This document shows, piece after piece, positions 7,670 to 15,583 of a DNA stretch of 64,000 nt (position 1 is its first letter; every line of letters starts with the position of its first letter). Made by a program: the position numbers and the translations under genes. The notes below the pieces were generated by a model, which did not search any database, was not told the origin of the DNA, and saw only the letters and a list, made by a program, of their open reading frames with translations. Origin of the DNA: an uncultured Microbacterium sp. (GTDB taxonomy: Bacteria; Actinomycetota; Actinomycetes; Actinomycetales; Microbacteriaceae); contig CAJYJO010000015.1 of NCBI GenBank assembly GCA_913774845.1, forward strand, positions 17,866 through 81,865. Direction: 5' to 3'.

Positions 7670-9227
7670 GCGTGTGGTGCTGGTGGGCTACGGTCCCGTC
7701 GGAGCGCGGCTCATCGAGGGGCTGCTGCCCGCGGTCCGCGAGGGGCGCATCGACCTCACGGTGGTCGGTGCCGAGACTCATGACGTCTACAACCGCGTTC
7801 TGCTCGCCGAATATGCCGTCGGGCGCATGGAGCGCGAAAGCCTCGATATGGACGACCGCCGCATCGCCGAAGAGGCAGGAGTGCGTTTCGTGTTGGGGTC
7901 GGCGGTGGTGGGCGTGGACCGTCACCGTCGCATGGTGCGCCTGCACAATGGCATCCGCCTCGACTACGACCGGCTCGTGCTCGCGACCGGCGCCCGGGCG
8001 AACGTCCCCACCCTCGCGGGGATGGAACGGGCGCGGCGCGATCGGGCGTCGGTAGCGGCCACCCCCGCGGACCTCGACCTCGGCGGCGCGCCGCTCCCCC
8101 GCGGAGTCGTCGCGCTCCGCGACCTCGCCGACGCCGAGCACGTGCGCGCGGCCGTGTCGGCCGGGCAGCGGATCGTCGTGCTCGGCGCGGGCGTGCTCGG
8201 GATGGAACTCGCGCTGGCCGCCGCCGAAGCCGGCGCCGAGGTGGTGGTCGCGTACCACTCCGCCGCCCCGATGAATCGCACCCTCGACGAGAACGGCGGA
8301 CGCGTGCTCGCCGCCGCGGCCGAGGCCGCCGGCGTCGAGATGGCGCATCACGCGCGCGCCGAGAGCATCCTGCTCCGCTACGACGACCACGGCCACGCCT
8401 GGTTCGACGGTCTCGTGTGCGCCGACGGCAAGGTGCTCGCCGGTGACCTGCTCGTGCTGTCGTGCGGGGTCGCGGCGCGCACCGAGGTGGCATCGCTCGC
8501 CGGCCTCGCCACCTCGACCGGCATCCTCGTCGACGGCTCGTCGCGCTCGTGGACCGACCCGAACGTCTTCGCGATCGGCGACTGCGCCCACGTCGCCGAC
8601 CCCGCCGACGCGGGCGACGACGGCCGCGTGCCGGGCGGCCCGAGCGGCCTCGTCGGTCCGGGCTGGCGCCAGGCCGACCGGCTCGCCGCGCTGCTGTCGA
8701 CGGGTACCGAGGCACCTGCCGCCGCCGAGCGGCCCAGCGTCGTCATGCTCAAGGCCGAGGGCATCGACGTCGTCGCCGGAGGCGCGGTCGACGCCGACCC
8801 GTTCTCGCACGCCCCCGGATGCCACGGCCCCCAGGTCACGCTCTGGGCCGACCCCGCGCGCGGCGCCTACGTCAAACTCGTCACGGTCGACGGCGTGCTT
8901 TCCGGCTTCGTCGCGGTCGGGATGCCGCGCACCGGCGCCGAACTGACGCTGCTGTTCGAACGCGGGTCGGAACTGCCCGCCGACCGCTCCTCGCTGCTGC
9001 GGCTCGACGCGCCGGATGCCGGGATGGCGGTGGTGGCGGACCCCTTCGCCGCCGACGCCACGGTGTGCTGGTGCAACGGCGTCAGCGCCGGAGCCATCCG
9101 CGAGGCGGCGGCGGCCGGCGAGCCGACCGTGGCGTGTGTGAAAGCCGCGACCCGCGCGGGCACCGGCTGCGGCGGCTGCGTCGGCCGGATCACCGAGCTG
9201 CTGGCCCGGGAGGCCGTGCCGGCGTGA
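7662..9227 (+). CDS. nasB: FAD-dependent electron-transfer subunit of nitrate reductase (NasB/NirB-N-like)
   Basis: 521 residues. The N-terminal 400 residues form a pyridine-nucleotide-disulfide-oxidoreductase fold: a first GxGxxG (GYGPVG) for FAD, a second (VLGAGVLGME) for NAD(P)H, and the FAD-closing motif FAIGDCAHV. The C-terminus is a BFD-like [2Fe-2S] domain with C469, C471, C503 and C506 (CxC-x31-CxxC). This is the architecture of the front half of NirB without the sirohaem reductase half, and of NasB proteins that pass electrons from NADH to the nitrate reductase. It starts eight bases inside nasC. No nitrite reductase follows in the window, so nitrite must be reduced by a protein encoded elsewhere. 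Confidence 0.88.
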   Translation: MSERVVLVGYGPVGARLIEGLLPAVREGRIDLTVVGAETHDVYNRVLLAEYAVGRMERESLDMDDRRIAEEAGVRFVLGSAVVGVDRHRRMVRLHNGIRLDYDRLVLATGARANVPTLAGMERARRDRASVAATPADLDLGGAPLPRGVVALRDLADAEHVRAAVSAGQRIVVLGAGVLGMELALAAAEAGAEVVVAYHSAAPMNRTLDENGGRVLAAAAEAAGVEMAHHARAESILLRYDDHGHAWFDGLVCADGKVLAGDLLVLSCGVAARTEVASLAGLATSTGILVDGSSRSWTDPNVFAIGDCAHVADPADAGDDGRVPGGPSGLVGPGWRQADRLAALLSTGTEAPAAAERPSVVMLKAEGIDVVAGGAVDADPFSHAPGCHGPQVTLWADPARGAYVKLVTVDGVLSGFVAVGMPRTGAELTLLFERGSELPADRSSLLRLDAPDAGMAVVADPFAADATVCWCNGVSAGAIREAAAAGEPTVACVKAATRAGTGCGGCVGRITELLAREAVPA

Positions 9228-9266
9228 TGCGGGTCGCCCCGCGTGTTCTCGGCCCGGCGCGTGCCG

Positions 9267-9350
9267 CGCTCCGGAAAAACGGCCGCGATCTCGCCGCCCG
9301 ACACCCGAGCACTCCGGCAGAACCGGCGACGCTCCGGAGCCCGGCACACC
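9267..9350. repeat. Diverged copy of an inverted-repeat intergenic element
   Basis: The segment starts CTCCGGAAAAACGGC and ends CTCCGGAGCCCGGCAC, matching the ends of the two near-identical elements at 40336-40435 and 40499-40598. The interior is only loosely similar. It lies between nasB and the LysE-family gene (244-base gap). Confidence 0.55.
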
Positions 9351-9459
9351 CACCCGACCGACACCACCGGACCACCCGGCCACCACCCGCCCAGACGACC
9401 GTGCGTCGAGCGACCGGCCCGCAGGTCGAGTCCGCGAGAGACGCGGAACGCCCAGGCAG

Positions 9460-9471
9460 TACAGTTCACGC
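9460..9471 (+). promoter_or_regulatory. -10 box of a probable leaderless promoter
   Basis: TACAGT (9460-9465) stands six bases before the ATG of the LysE-family gene and no Shine-Dalgarno sequence is present. Transcription starting at the A of the start codon would give a leaderless mRNA. The same spacing recurs before many genes here. Confidence 0.5.
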
Positions 9472-10104
9472 ATGCCTCCGATCGAGACCCTCCTGGCGTT
9501 CGTCGCCGCGGCGGTCGTGCTCATCGTCATCCCGGGTCCGGGCGTGCTCTTCGTGATCGGGCGTTCGCTCGCGCTCGGCCGCCGCGCGGGACTGCTGAGC
9601 GTTCTCGGCAATGCGCTCGGCAACATCCCCGCGATCCTCGCCGTCGCGTTCGGCATCGGCGCTCTCGTGGCGTCGTCGATCGTCGCCTTCACGATCCTCA
9701 AGGTCGTCGGGGCCGCGTACCTCGTGTACCTCGGCATCCAGGCCATCCGTCATCGCCACGACCACGTCTCCGCTCCCACGCGCGTGCCGACCTCGCGCTG
9801 GACGCTGCTGCGTCAAGGCTTCGTGGTCGGCGTGACCAACCCGAAGACCATCGCGTTCTTCGTCGCGGTGCTGCCGCAGTTCGTCGATCCGCACGCGGGC
9901 GCCGTGTGGCTGCAGCTTCTCGAGCTCGGCCTGATCTTCCAGGTGCTCGCCGTCATCTGCGACTCGATCTGGGCGGTGGCGGCGGGAACCGCGCGCACCT
10001 GGTTCGCCCGCTCCCCCCGGCGTCTCTCGGCACTGTCGGGAACCGGCGGCTTCCTCATGATCGGCCTCGGCGGCGCGCTCGCGCTGTCGGGCGCGAAGAG
10101 CTGA
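9472..10104 (+). CDS. LysE/RhtB-family amino-acid exporter
   Basis: 210 residues with six hydrophobic segments. The N-terminus has the family signature (IPGPGVLFVIG after the first helix) and the middle has the conserved GVTNPKT motif before the fourth helix. Members export amino acids or derivatives such as lysine, homoserine or threonine through the cytoplasmic membrane. It stands alone between the nitrate operon and a convergent oxidoreductase gene, and has a probable leaderless promoter. The substrate cannot be inferred. Confidence 0.9.
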   Translation: MPPIETLLAFVAAAVVLIVIPGPGVLFVIGRSLALGRRAGLLSVLGNALGNIPAILAVAFGIGALVASSIVAFTILKVVGAAYLVYLGIQAIRHRHDHVSAPTRVPTSRWTLLRQGFVVGVTNPKTIAFFVAVLPQFVDPHAGAVWLQLLELGLIFQVLAVICDSIWAVAAGTARTWFARSPRRLSALSGTGGFLMIGLGGALALSGAKS

Positions 10105-10202
10105 CGGCCGACTCGCCTGGGTTGACGGAGGCTGAGCGCCGATTGTCGTCGGGGAATCGAGTAGGCGCGCGTGGCGGTCCGGCGCAGCGTCGCGGCTCGT
10201 CG

Positions 10203-10287
10203 AACTCCTGAGCCTTCACGCCCCGGCACTGCTGCGCCGCGGCAGCGTCCGGCATTGGCCCCGCCGACCAGCGATTGCTCAGGAGTT
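10203..10287. repeat. 85-base element with 11-base terminal inverted repeats
   Basis: AACTCCTGAGC (10203-10213) is repeated exactly in inverse at 10277-10287. The right arm contains the stop codon of the oxidoreductase gene that ends at 10279. A related sequence supplies the stop codon of the GDPD gene at 40666. It could also work as a weak bidirectional terminator between convergent genes. Confidence 0.65.
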
Positions 10288-11772
10288 GCGCGAGCCGCCC
10301 CGCACGCCCAGGTCCGCGGATGCCGCGCCCTCGAGCCGCGCCCCGTCGGGGGCGTAGCGCGAGCCGTCGACGGGGCTGTCCCACGAGCGTTCCGCGTCGT
10401 TCCAGGTCAGCGGGGCCGGGGCGACGACGGCGCGCGTCTGCCCGTCGATGGTCGACACCGCGGCCGTGCGCAGCCCTTGGCGCGACACCACGCCGGCGCC
10501 CTCGGCCGGACGCCTGGTCGGCGCGGGAGCCGCCGCGGCGAGCGCGCGGGCTGCGACGCCGAAACGACGCCCCGCCTCGCCGATCCCCCGGCCCAGGTCG
10601 GCCGGGACCGTCAGGCGCGTGCCTATCGTGCGCATCCACTGCGGCCGGTCGCCGCGCGAGACGCCCCGGATCTCGTCGCTCAACCGCATCGCCGCGGCGG
10701 GTGCATTGGTGAGCCCCCACCCCGCGTATCCGGTGGCGAATCGCAGTCGGCCCAGGCCCCGCGGCATCCCCCCGATGAACGGCACGAGGTTGTGCGACTG
10801 GTAATCCTGTCCGGACCAGCGCGCGATCTCGTCGCCGACCGGGAGGGTGCGTCGCGCCCACGCGGCGAGTCCCTCGGCGAGCGCGACCTCGGACCGCGCC
10901 GACCCGACCGGATGCCGAGCCCCGGTCACGACGAGCGCGGTGCGCCCCGAAGAGGTCGGGGTGGCGACGACGCTGCGGCCGTCGGTGCCGACCTCGCTCC
11001 ACATGCCGCCCGGGGCTTCGGCGTCGCCCTCCATTTCGAACGCGATCGCCCACGAGCGCAGCGCGCGCGTTTTGAGGTCGTAGAGTCCGCGACGCGTGAT
11101 CGGCGTTCCCGTCGCGAGCACGATCGTGTCGCCGTGGAGCGGTCCCTTGGCGGTCTCGACGCGACCGGCGGGCAGTGCGCGCACGTCGTCGACACGGACG
11201 CCGGTGTGCAGCACCGCCCCCGCCGCCACGGCCGCGCGGGCGAGGTCTGCGGTGAGCCGCGCCGGGTCGAGGGCCAGCTGGTCGTCGAGGGCGACCGCGC
11301 GCACGGGGGTACGCCCGCCGAAGTCGCCGGGGGCGTCCTCGCGGATGCCGAGGCCCGCCTCACGAGCCGCGTCGCGCACGGCGTCGAGCGCGGAATCGGT
11401 GGCCAGCCCCCGCCCGAAGGTGAAGGCGGTGCGGCGGTCGGCGGCACCCCCGGCCCGGTCGGCGAGCCACTCCAGGCCCGCGCGGTTCGCGTCGACGTAA
11501 GCGCGCACGAGGCTCGCCGGGTGGTGGGCGCGCAGCGCCGCAAGAGTGGTGCCCTGCAGAACGGATGCCATCCCCACCGACGCCCCGGTCGCGCCCTGTC
11601 CCACCTCGCCGGCGTCGACCACCGCGACGTCGACGCCCGCCTCGGCGAGCATCACGGCGGTCGAGAGCCCGGTGATCCCCGCGCCGACGATGACGACGTC
11701 GTGCCGCGCGTCGGGCTCGAAGGCGGAGCCCTGCACGGGCGTCTGGTCGCGGTGCCACAGCGGAGAGGTCAT
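10279..11772 (-). CDS. FAD-dependent oxidoreductase (DAO family) with a degenerate Rieske domain
   Basis: 497 residues. Residues 20-390 form a glycine/D-amino-acid-oxidase-type flavoprotein: the FAD motif VVIVGAGITGLSTA near the N-terminus, VVDAGEVGQGATGAS, and a late GYAGWGLTNAPAAA segment. Family members of this architecture usually end in a Rieske [2Fe-2S] domain with CTH and CPCHGS motifs. Here the corresponding end is preserved in outline (PLTWNDAERSWDSPVDGSRY, from residue 454), but the cluster cysteines and histidines are replaced. The protein should bind FAD but not the cluster. The substrate is unknown. The start chosen is the ATG at 11772, just before the flavin domain; the frame is open much further upstream but without family similarity. 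Confidence 0.82.
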   Translation of the reverse strand: MTSPLWHRDQTPVQGSAFEPDARHDVVIVGAGITGLSTAVMLAEAGVDVAVVDAGEVGQGATGASVGMASVLQGTTLAALRAHHPASLVRAYVDANRAGLEWLADRAGGAADRRTAFTFGRGLATDSALDAVRDAAREAGLGIREDAPGDFGGRTPVRAVALDDQLALDPARLTADLARAAVAAGAVLHTGVRVDDVRALPAGRVETAKGPLHGDTIVLATGTPITRRGLYDLKTRALRSWAIAFEMEGDAEAPGGMWSEVGTDGRSVVATPTSSGRTALVVTGARHPVGSARSEVALAEGLAAWARRTLPVGDEIARWSGQDYQSHNLVPFIGGMPRGLGRLRFATGYAGWGLTNAPAAAMRLSDEIRGVSRGDRPQWMRTIGTRLTVPADLGRGIGEAGRRFGVAARALAAAAPAPTRRPAEGAGVVSRQGLRTAAVSTIDGQTRAVVAPAPLTWNDAERSWDSPVDGSRYAPDGARLEGAASADLGVRGGSRNS

Positions 11773-12000
11773 GCGTTCATCCCATCGCGGGCGTCGAGGG
11801 CTCGGCATCCGCTTGCCTCGCTCCGCGTGATCGTCTAACGCTGCCGGGGCGGCGCCGCGCGACGTGGAGTGGGGCGCGGCCGGAGCCATCGGCGAGGCGG
11901 TGCCGCACAGCGTGGCGCGGCGTGGCCGGGGCCTGGCCGGGCGACGTGGGCCGCGGCACGATCGGGCGGTGCCGGGCGGTGGCCGCAGCCGCGTGACGAC

Positions 12001-12012
12001 TAGGCTCGCAGC
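12001..12012 (+). promoter_or_regulatory. -10 box of a probable leaderless promoter for the TetR gene
   Basis: TAGGCT (12001-12006) is followed after six bases by the GTG start. No ribosome-binding site is present. Confidence 0.5.
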
Positions 12013-12681
12013 GTGACCGACAGCGCCGCGCCCTCCAGCCGTACGGCGGTGGTGGCCGCCGCGATCGATCTCTTCGTCGAGCACGGGTACGACCAGACCT
12101 CGGTCGAGCAGATCGCACAGGCGGCGGGAGTGTCGCGCTCGACGTTCTTCCGCCAGTTCGGCGGCAAGGAAGACGTCGTCTTCGCCGACCACGAGGTGCT
12201 GCTCGACGAGACGCGCGCCTATCTCGCGCAGCAGCACGACGACCCGTGGGCGGCCGTGTGCGAGGCGTCGGTGCGGGTGTTCCGACACTTCGCCGCCGAC
12301 CCCGAACTCGCCCGCCGCCGGTACAAGATCGTGCGCGAGATCCCGGGGCTCCGCGACCGCGAGATCGTCACGGTGTTCCGCTACGAGCGCCTCTTCGACC
12401 AGTACCTGCGCGAGGCGCTTCCCGGCATCGATCCTTTGGATGCCGTCGGCTTCGCCGCCCTCGTCACAGCCGTGCACAACCATGTGCTGCGCCGGCTGAT
12501 GCGGGGCGCCCGGGTGCCGGCATCCGTTCTGCGTCGCGCTCTCGACGATGCCCTGCGCCGCTACGGCGTGCACCCCGACGGCGATGACGCGGCCGCCGAC
12601 GACCTGATCGTCGCCGCCTTCCCCCGCCGGATGCCCGCCGCCGAGGTCACCCGGCGCCTGCGCGCGTCGCTCGGCGACTGA
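12013..12681 (+). CDS. TetR-family transcriptional regulator
   Basis: 222 residues, GTG start. Residues about 12-58 form the TetR helix-turn-helix: AIDLFVEHGYDQTSVEQIA followed by AGVSRSTFFRQFGGKEDVV. The C-terminal ligand domain is alpha-helical without a recognisable ligand family. It precedes an acyl-CoA dehydrogenase gene in the same orientation and stands back to back with the FAD oxidoreductase gene. Acyl-CoA-responsive TetR proteins often control such dehydrogenases, and the promoter at 12895 carries a dyad it could bind; this link is inference. Confidence 0.9.
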   Translation: MTDSAAPSSRTAVVAAAIDLFVEHGYDQTSVEQIAQAAGVSRSTFFRQFGGKEDVVFADHEVLLDETRAYLAQQHDDPWAAVCEASVRVFRHFAADPELARRRYKIVREIPGLRDREIVTVFRYERLFDQYLREALPGIDPLDAVGFAALVTAVHNHVLRRLMRGARVPASVLRRALDDALRRYGVHPDGDDAAADDLIVAAFPRRMPAAEVTRRLRASLGD

Positions 12682-12745
12682 CGCCCGCCGCGCCCGTCGT
12701 GCGCCGGGCGGCGCCCCCGCGTCCCCGCGCTCCTTTCCCTCGAAT

Positions 12746-12792
12746 GTCCAAGACACCCGGACGTCTCGAGAATCCGTCCGGGTGTTGTGGAC
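12746..12792 (+). terminator. Strong hairpin after the TetR gene
   Basis: An 18-base arm at 12746-12763 pairs with 12775-12792 with only two mismatches, around an 11-base loop. It contains the shared core ACACCCGGACG. It lacks a clear T run, as usual in this high-GC genome. It could also act as an operator because both arms are long and regular. Confidence 0.55.
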
Positions 12793-12894
12793 AGTCAACG
12801 TGGGGTGAGCCGCAAGCCCGTCCCGTCGGGTCCCGCGCGCCCTGACCTGCCGGCGCCCGTGGCGGACGTTCGACGGGACTAAGCGTCCACCCGC

Positions 12895-12927
12895 GTGACA
12901 CCCAGTACCAACATGAGCGATACTGGG
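12895..12927 (+). promoter_or_regulatory. Promoter with overlapping dyad before the acyl-CoA dehydrogenase gene
   Basis: GTGACA (12895-12900) and GATACT (12919-12924) are spaced by 18 bases and resemble -35 and -10 boxes. The inverted repeat CCCAGTA (12901-12907) / TACTGGG (12921-12927) covers the spacer and the -10 box, a typical repressor position. The ATG is seven bases after the -10 box, so the transcript is probably leaderless. Confidence 0.5.
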
Positions 12928-12931
12928 AACC

Positions 12932-14173
12932 ATGACCATCGACGCCGATGCCCGCACGCTCCCCGGAGAGCGCGTCGCGCACTACGACCTGTTGGGCCGC
13001 CGCGACACCGACTACTACGCGGTCTTCGCCGACATCCCCGACGCCGACCGTGCCGTCTGGGACGCCGCCAAGACCTTCGCCGACGAGGTCGGCACGCGCA
13101 TGCAGGGCGAATGGGATGCCGCGACCTACCCCATCGATCTCGTTCGGCGGATGGGCGAGCTCGAGCTCTTCACCGACGGCATCGAGCACCCCGAGCTGCC
13201 GCACACCTCGCCGCTGGCAGCGGGTCTGGTCAACATGGAGATCTCGCGCCACGACGGCTCGCTCGCCACAGCGCTCGCCGTGCAGGGCGGGCTCGCGCTG
13301 CGCACGCTCGCTTTCTACGGCTCCCCCGAGCAGCAGCAGCGCTGGCTGAAGCCCCTCGCCGACGGCACTGTCCTCGGCGCCTTCGCGCTGACCGAGCCCG
13401 ACCACGGCTCCGACTCCGTCTCGCTCGAGACCACCGCCACCCGCACCGACGACGGCTGGTCGCTGAGCGGAACGAAGAAGTGGATCGGCAACGGCGCCTC
13501 CGGCGGCATCACCTTCGTCTGGGCTCGGGTCGAGAACGAGGGTGGCGACGACCACGGCAACGTCCGCTGCTTCCTCGTGGAGCAGGACACCCCGGGCTAC
13601 ACGGGCACCGTCATCACCGGCAAGGTGTCGCTTCGCGGCATCCATCAGGCTCACATCGCGATGGATGACGTGCGCCTTCCCGCGGATGCCGTGCTGCCCG
13701 GCACCCACACCTTCAAGGACGCGTCGGTCGTGCTGTTCGCCACCCGCTCGGGCGTCGCCTGGTCGGCGCTCGGCCACGCGACCGCCTGCTACGAGATCGC
13801 GCGCACGTATGCCACCGAGCGCATGCAGTTCGGAAAGCCCCTCGCGAAGTTCCAGATGGTGCAGGAGCGGCTCGCCCAGATGCTCGACGAGCTCACCGCG
13901 ATGCAGCTGTACTGCCGCCGTCTGGCCGATCTCGAATCGTCCGGCGGCCTGCGCCCCACCCAGGCGTCGCTGGCGAAGTACCACAACACCCGCGCCGCGC
14001 GCCGGGTCGCCGCGATCGCCCGCGACCTGCTCGGCGGAAACGGCATCCTTCTCGAGAACGGCGTCATGCAGCACATGGCCGACATCGAAGCGATCCACAC
14101 GTACGAGGGGACCGAGAGCGTGCAGGCGCTTCTGCTCGGCCGCGACATCACCGGCATGAGCGCGTTCGTCTGA
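12932..14173 (+). CDS. Acyl-CoA dehydrogenase, glutaryl-CoA-dehydrogenase-like
   Basis: 413 residues, the usual size. It is a flavoprotein that introduces a double bond into an acyl-CoA and passes electrons to electron-transfer flavoprotein. The FAD-binding segment FALTEPDHGSDS (about residue 150), GTKKWIGNG, and the C-terminal YEGTESVQALLLGRDITG segment with the catalytic glutamate are all present. The DHGSD form and overall pattern are nearest to glutaryl-CoA dehydrogenase-type proteins, which oxidise and decarboxylate; substrate specificity is not certain. It stands alone with its own promoter downstream of a TetR gene that may repress it. Confidence 0.9.
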   Translation: MTIDADARTLPGERVAHYDLLGRRDTDYYAVFADIPDADRAVWDAAKTFADEVGTRMQGEWDAATYPIDLVRRMGELELFTDGIEHPELPHTSPLAAGLVNMEISRHDGSLATALAVQGGLALRTLAFYGSPEQQQRWLKPLADGTVLGAFALTEPDHGSDSVSLETTATRTDDGWSLSGTKKWIGNGASGGITFVWARVENEGGDDHGNVRCFLVEQDTPGYTGTVITGKVSLRGIHQAHIAMDDVRLPADAVLPGTHTFKDASVVLFATRSGVAWSALGHATACYEIARTYATERMQFGKPLAKFQMVQERLAQMLDELTAMQLYCRRLADLESSGGLRPTQASLAKYHNTRAARRVAAIARDLLGGNGILLENGVMQHMADIEAIHTYEGTESVQALLLGRDITGMSAFV

Positions 14174-14406
14174 CCCCGGATGCCGCTGTGTCGGCGCCCA
14201 CGGTCAAGGACGCGAGACCGCAGTCGTTCGCCGAGAACGCTCGCGATACGCCGCGATCGCCTGTGGTCTCGACGATCGCGGGCGGTTTCGCGGCGGTTAT
14301 CACGTGGCGTAGGGCCACGCGGGAGCGCGGCCTCGGGCCCTAATCCCGCGCCCGGGCGTGCGCAAGACGCGTGAGCGATGTCGGGGCCTCCCGCTAACGT
14401 CGTCGC

Positions 14407-15579
14407 ATGGGCCTCTTCTCTCGCCATCCCGCCCCGCGTCGCGCGGTCGAATCCGTCGCCGAAGCTGTGCAGACGCCGCCGAAGAGCCTGTGGGCCGACG
14501 GTTTCGGTCGTCTCGCCGTCCGTGCGGTGCAGATCATCGTCGTGGTGGTGCTGGTCGCGGGGCTCATCTGGGGCATCCGGCAGGTGACGCTCGTCATCAT
14601 CCCGCTGATCCTCGCGCTCATCTTCGCCTCGGCGTTCGGCCCGGTCACCATGTGGATGCGCCGCAAGGGCGTCCCCTCGGTCCTGGCGACGGTGCTCACC
14701 CTCCTCGCCGTGGTCGTCGTGCTCACCGCGCTGGGCTGGCTCGTCGTGAACGCGGTCATCGACCAGTGGGACACGCTCAGCTCGCAGGCCGTGAAGGGCT
14801 TCGAGCAGGCGCAGGACTGGTACCACACCCTGCCCTTCGCGATCTCACCCGACCAGGTCAACGAGGCCGTCAACGCGATCGGCGACTTCGTCACGAGCGC
14901 CCGGTTCGGCACCGGCGCCCTCGCCGGGGTCAGCGCCATCGCGTCCTTCGTCACCGGCTTCGTGCTGATGGTCGTCATCCTGTTCTTCTTCCTCAAAGAC
15001 GGCCCGCGCATGTGGGAGTTCGTCCTGCGGCCCTTCCACGGCAGCGACTACGACCGGGCGCGCCGCATCGGCGACAAGACGGTGACCGTGCTCGGCGCGT
15101 ACGTGCGCGGAACGGCGTCTGTCGCCGCGGTCGACGCGATCGGCATCGGCATCGGGCTCGCCATCCTGCAAGTGCCGCTCGCGCTCCCGCTGGCGGTGCT
15201 GGTGTTCCTCCTGGCCTTCATCCCGATCGTCGGAGCGGTGACCGCGGGCATCCTCGCGGCCCTGGTCGCGCTCGTCACCAACGGGTGGGTCGTCGCGCTG
15301 ATCGTCGTCGGCATCGTCGTGCTGGTCAACCAGCTCGAGGGCAACTTCCTGCAGCCGGTGCTCATGGGCCGCTCGATGCAGCTGCACTCGTTCGTCGTGC
15401 TGGTCGTGCTGGCGGGCGGCACCGCGATCGGCGGCATCCTGGGTACGCTCCTCGCTGTGCCGCTCACCGCGGTCGCGTGGGGCATCATCACCGTGTGGAA
15501 CGGCCCTGACAAGCCCGCCGAGTGGGCGCGCCGCAAGAAGCGGAAGAACCCCGTCCCGCTCGCGGGTGACGAGAGCTGA
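14407..15579 (+). CDS. AI-2E family (PerM-like) membrane permease
   Basis: 390 residues with about eight transmembrane segments arranged as in the PerM/YdiK/TqsA family: two or three near residues 35-125, a cytoplasmic stretch with amphipathic helices, then a cluster from about 175 with the conserved FIPIVGAV segment and a final pair. The C-terminus is basic. Members have been linked to autoinducer-2 export or Na+/H+ antiport, and a specific function cannot be assigned. TAACGT stands six bases before the ATG (14395-14400), indicating a leaderless promoter. The next gene starts four bases after its stop, so the two are probably co-transcribed. Confidence 0.88.
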   Translation: MGLFSRHPAPRRAVESVAEAVQTPPKSLWADGFGRLAVRAVQIIVVVVLVAGLIWGIRQVTLVIIPLILALIFASAFGPVTMWMRRKGVPSVLATVLTLLAVVVVLTALGWLVVNAVIDQWDTLSSQAVKGFEQAQDWYHTLPFAISPDQVNEAVNAIGDFVTSARFGTGALAGVSAIASFVTGFVLMVVILFFFLKDGPRMWEFVLRPFHGSDYDRARRIGDKTVTVLGAYVRGTASVAAVDAIGIGIGLAILQVPLALPLAVLVFLLAFIPIVGAVTAGILAALVALVTNGWVVALIVVGIVVLVNQLEGNFLQPVLMGRSMQLHSFVVLVVLAGGTAIGGILGTLLAVPLTAVAWGIITVWNGPDKPAEWARRKKRKNPVPLAGDES

Positions 15580-15583
15580 CGTC

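Noticed and set aside
10279-12957. 892-codon minus-strand frame as one fusion protein
   Set aside because: The part beyond 11772 is antisense to the TetR gene and shows no family similarity; the flavoprotein starts at 11772.
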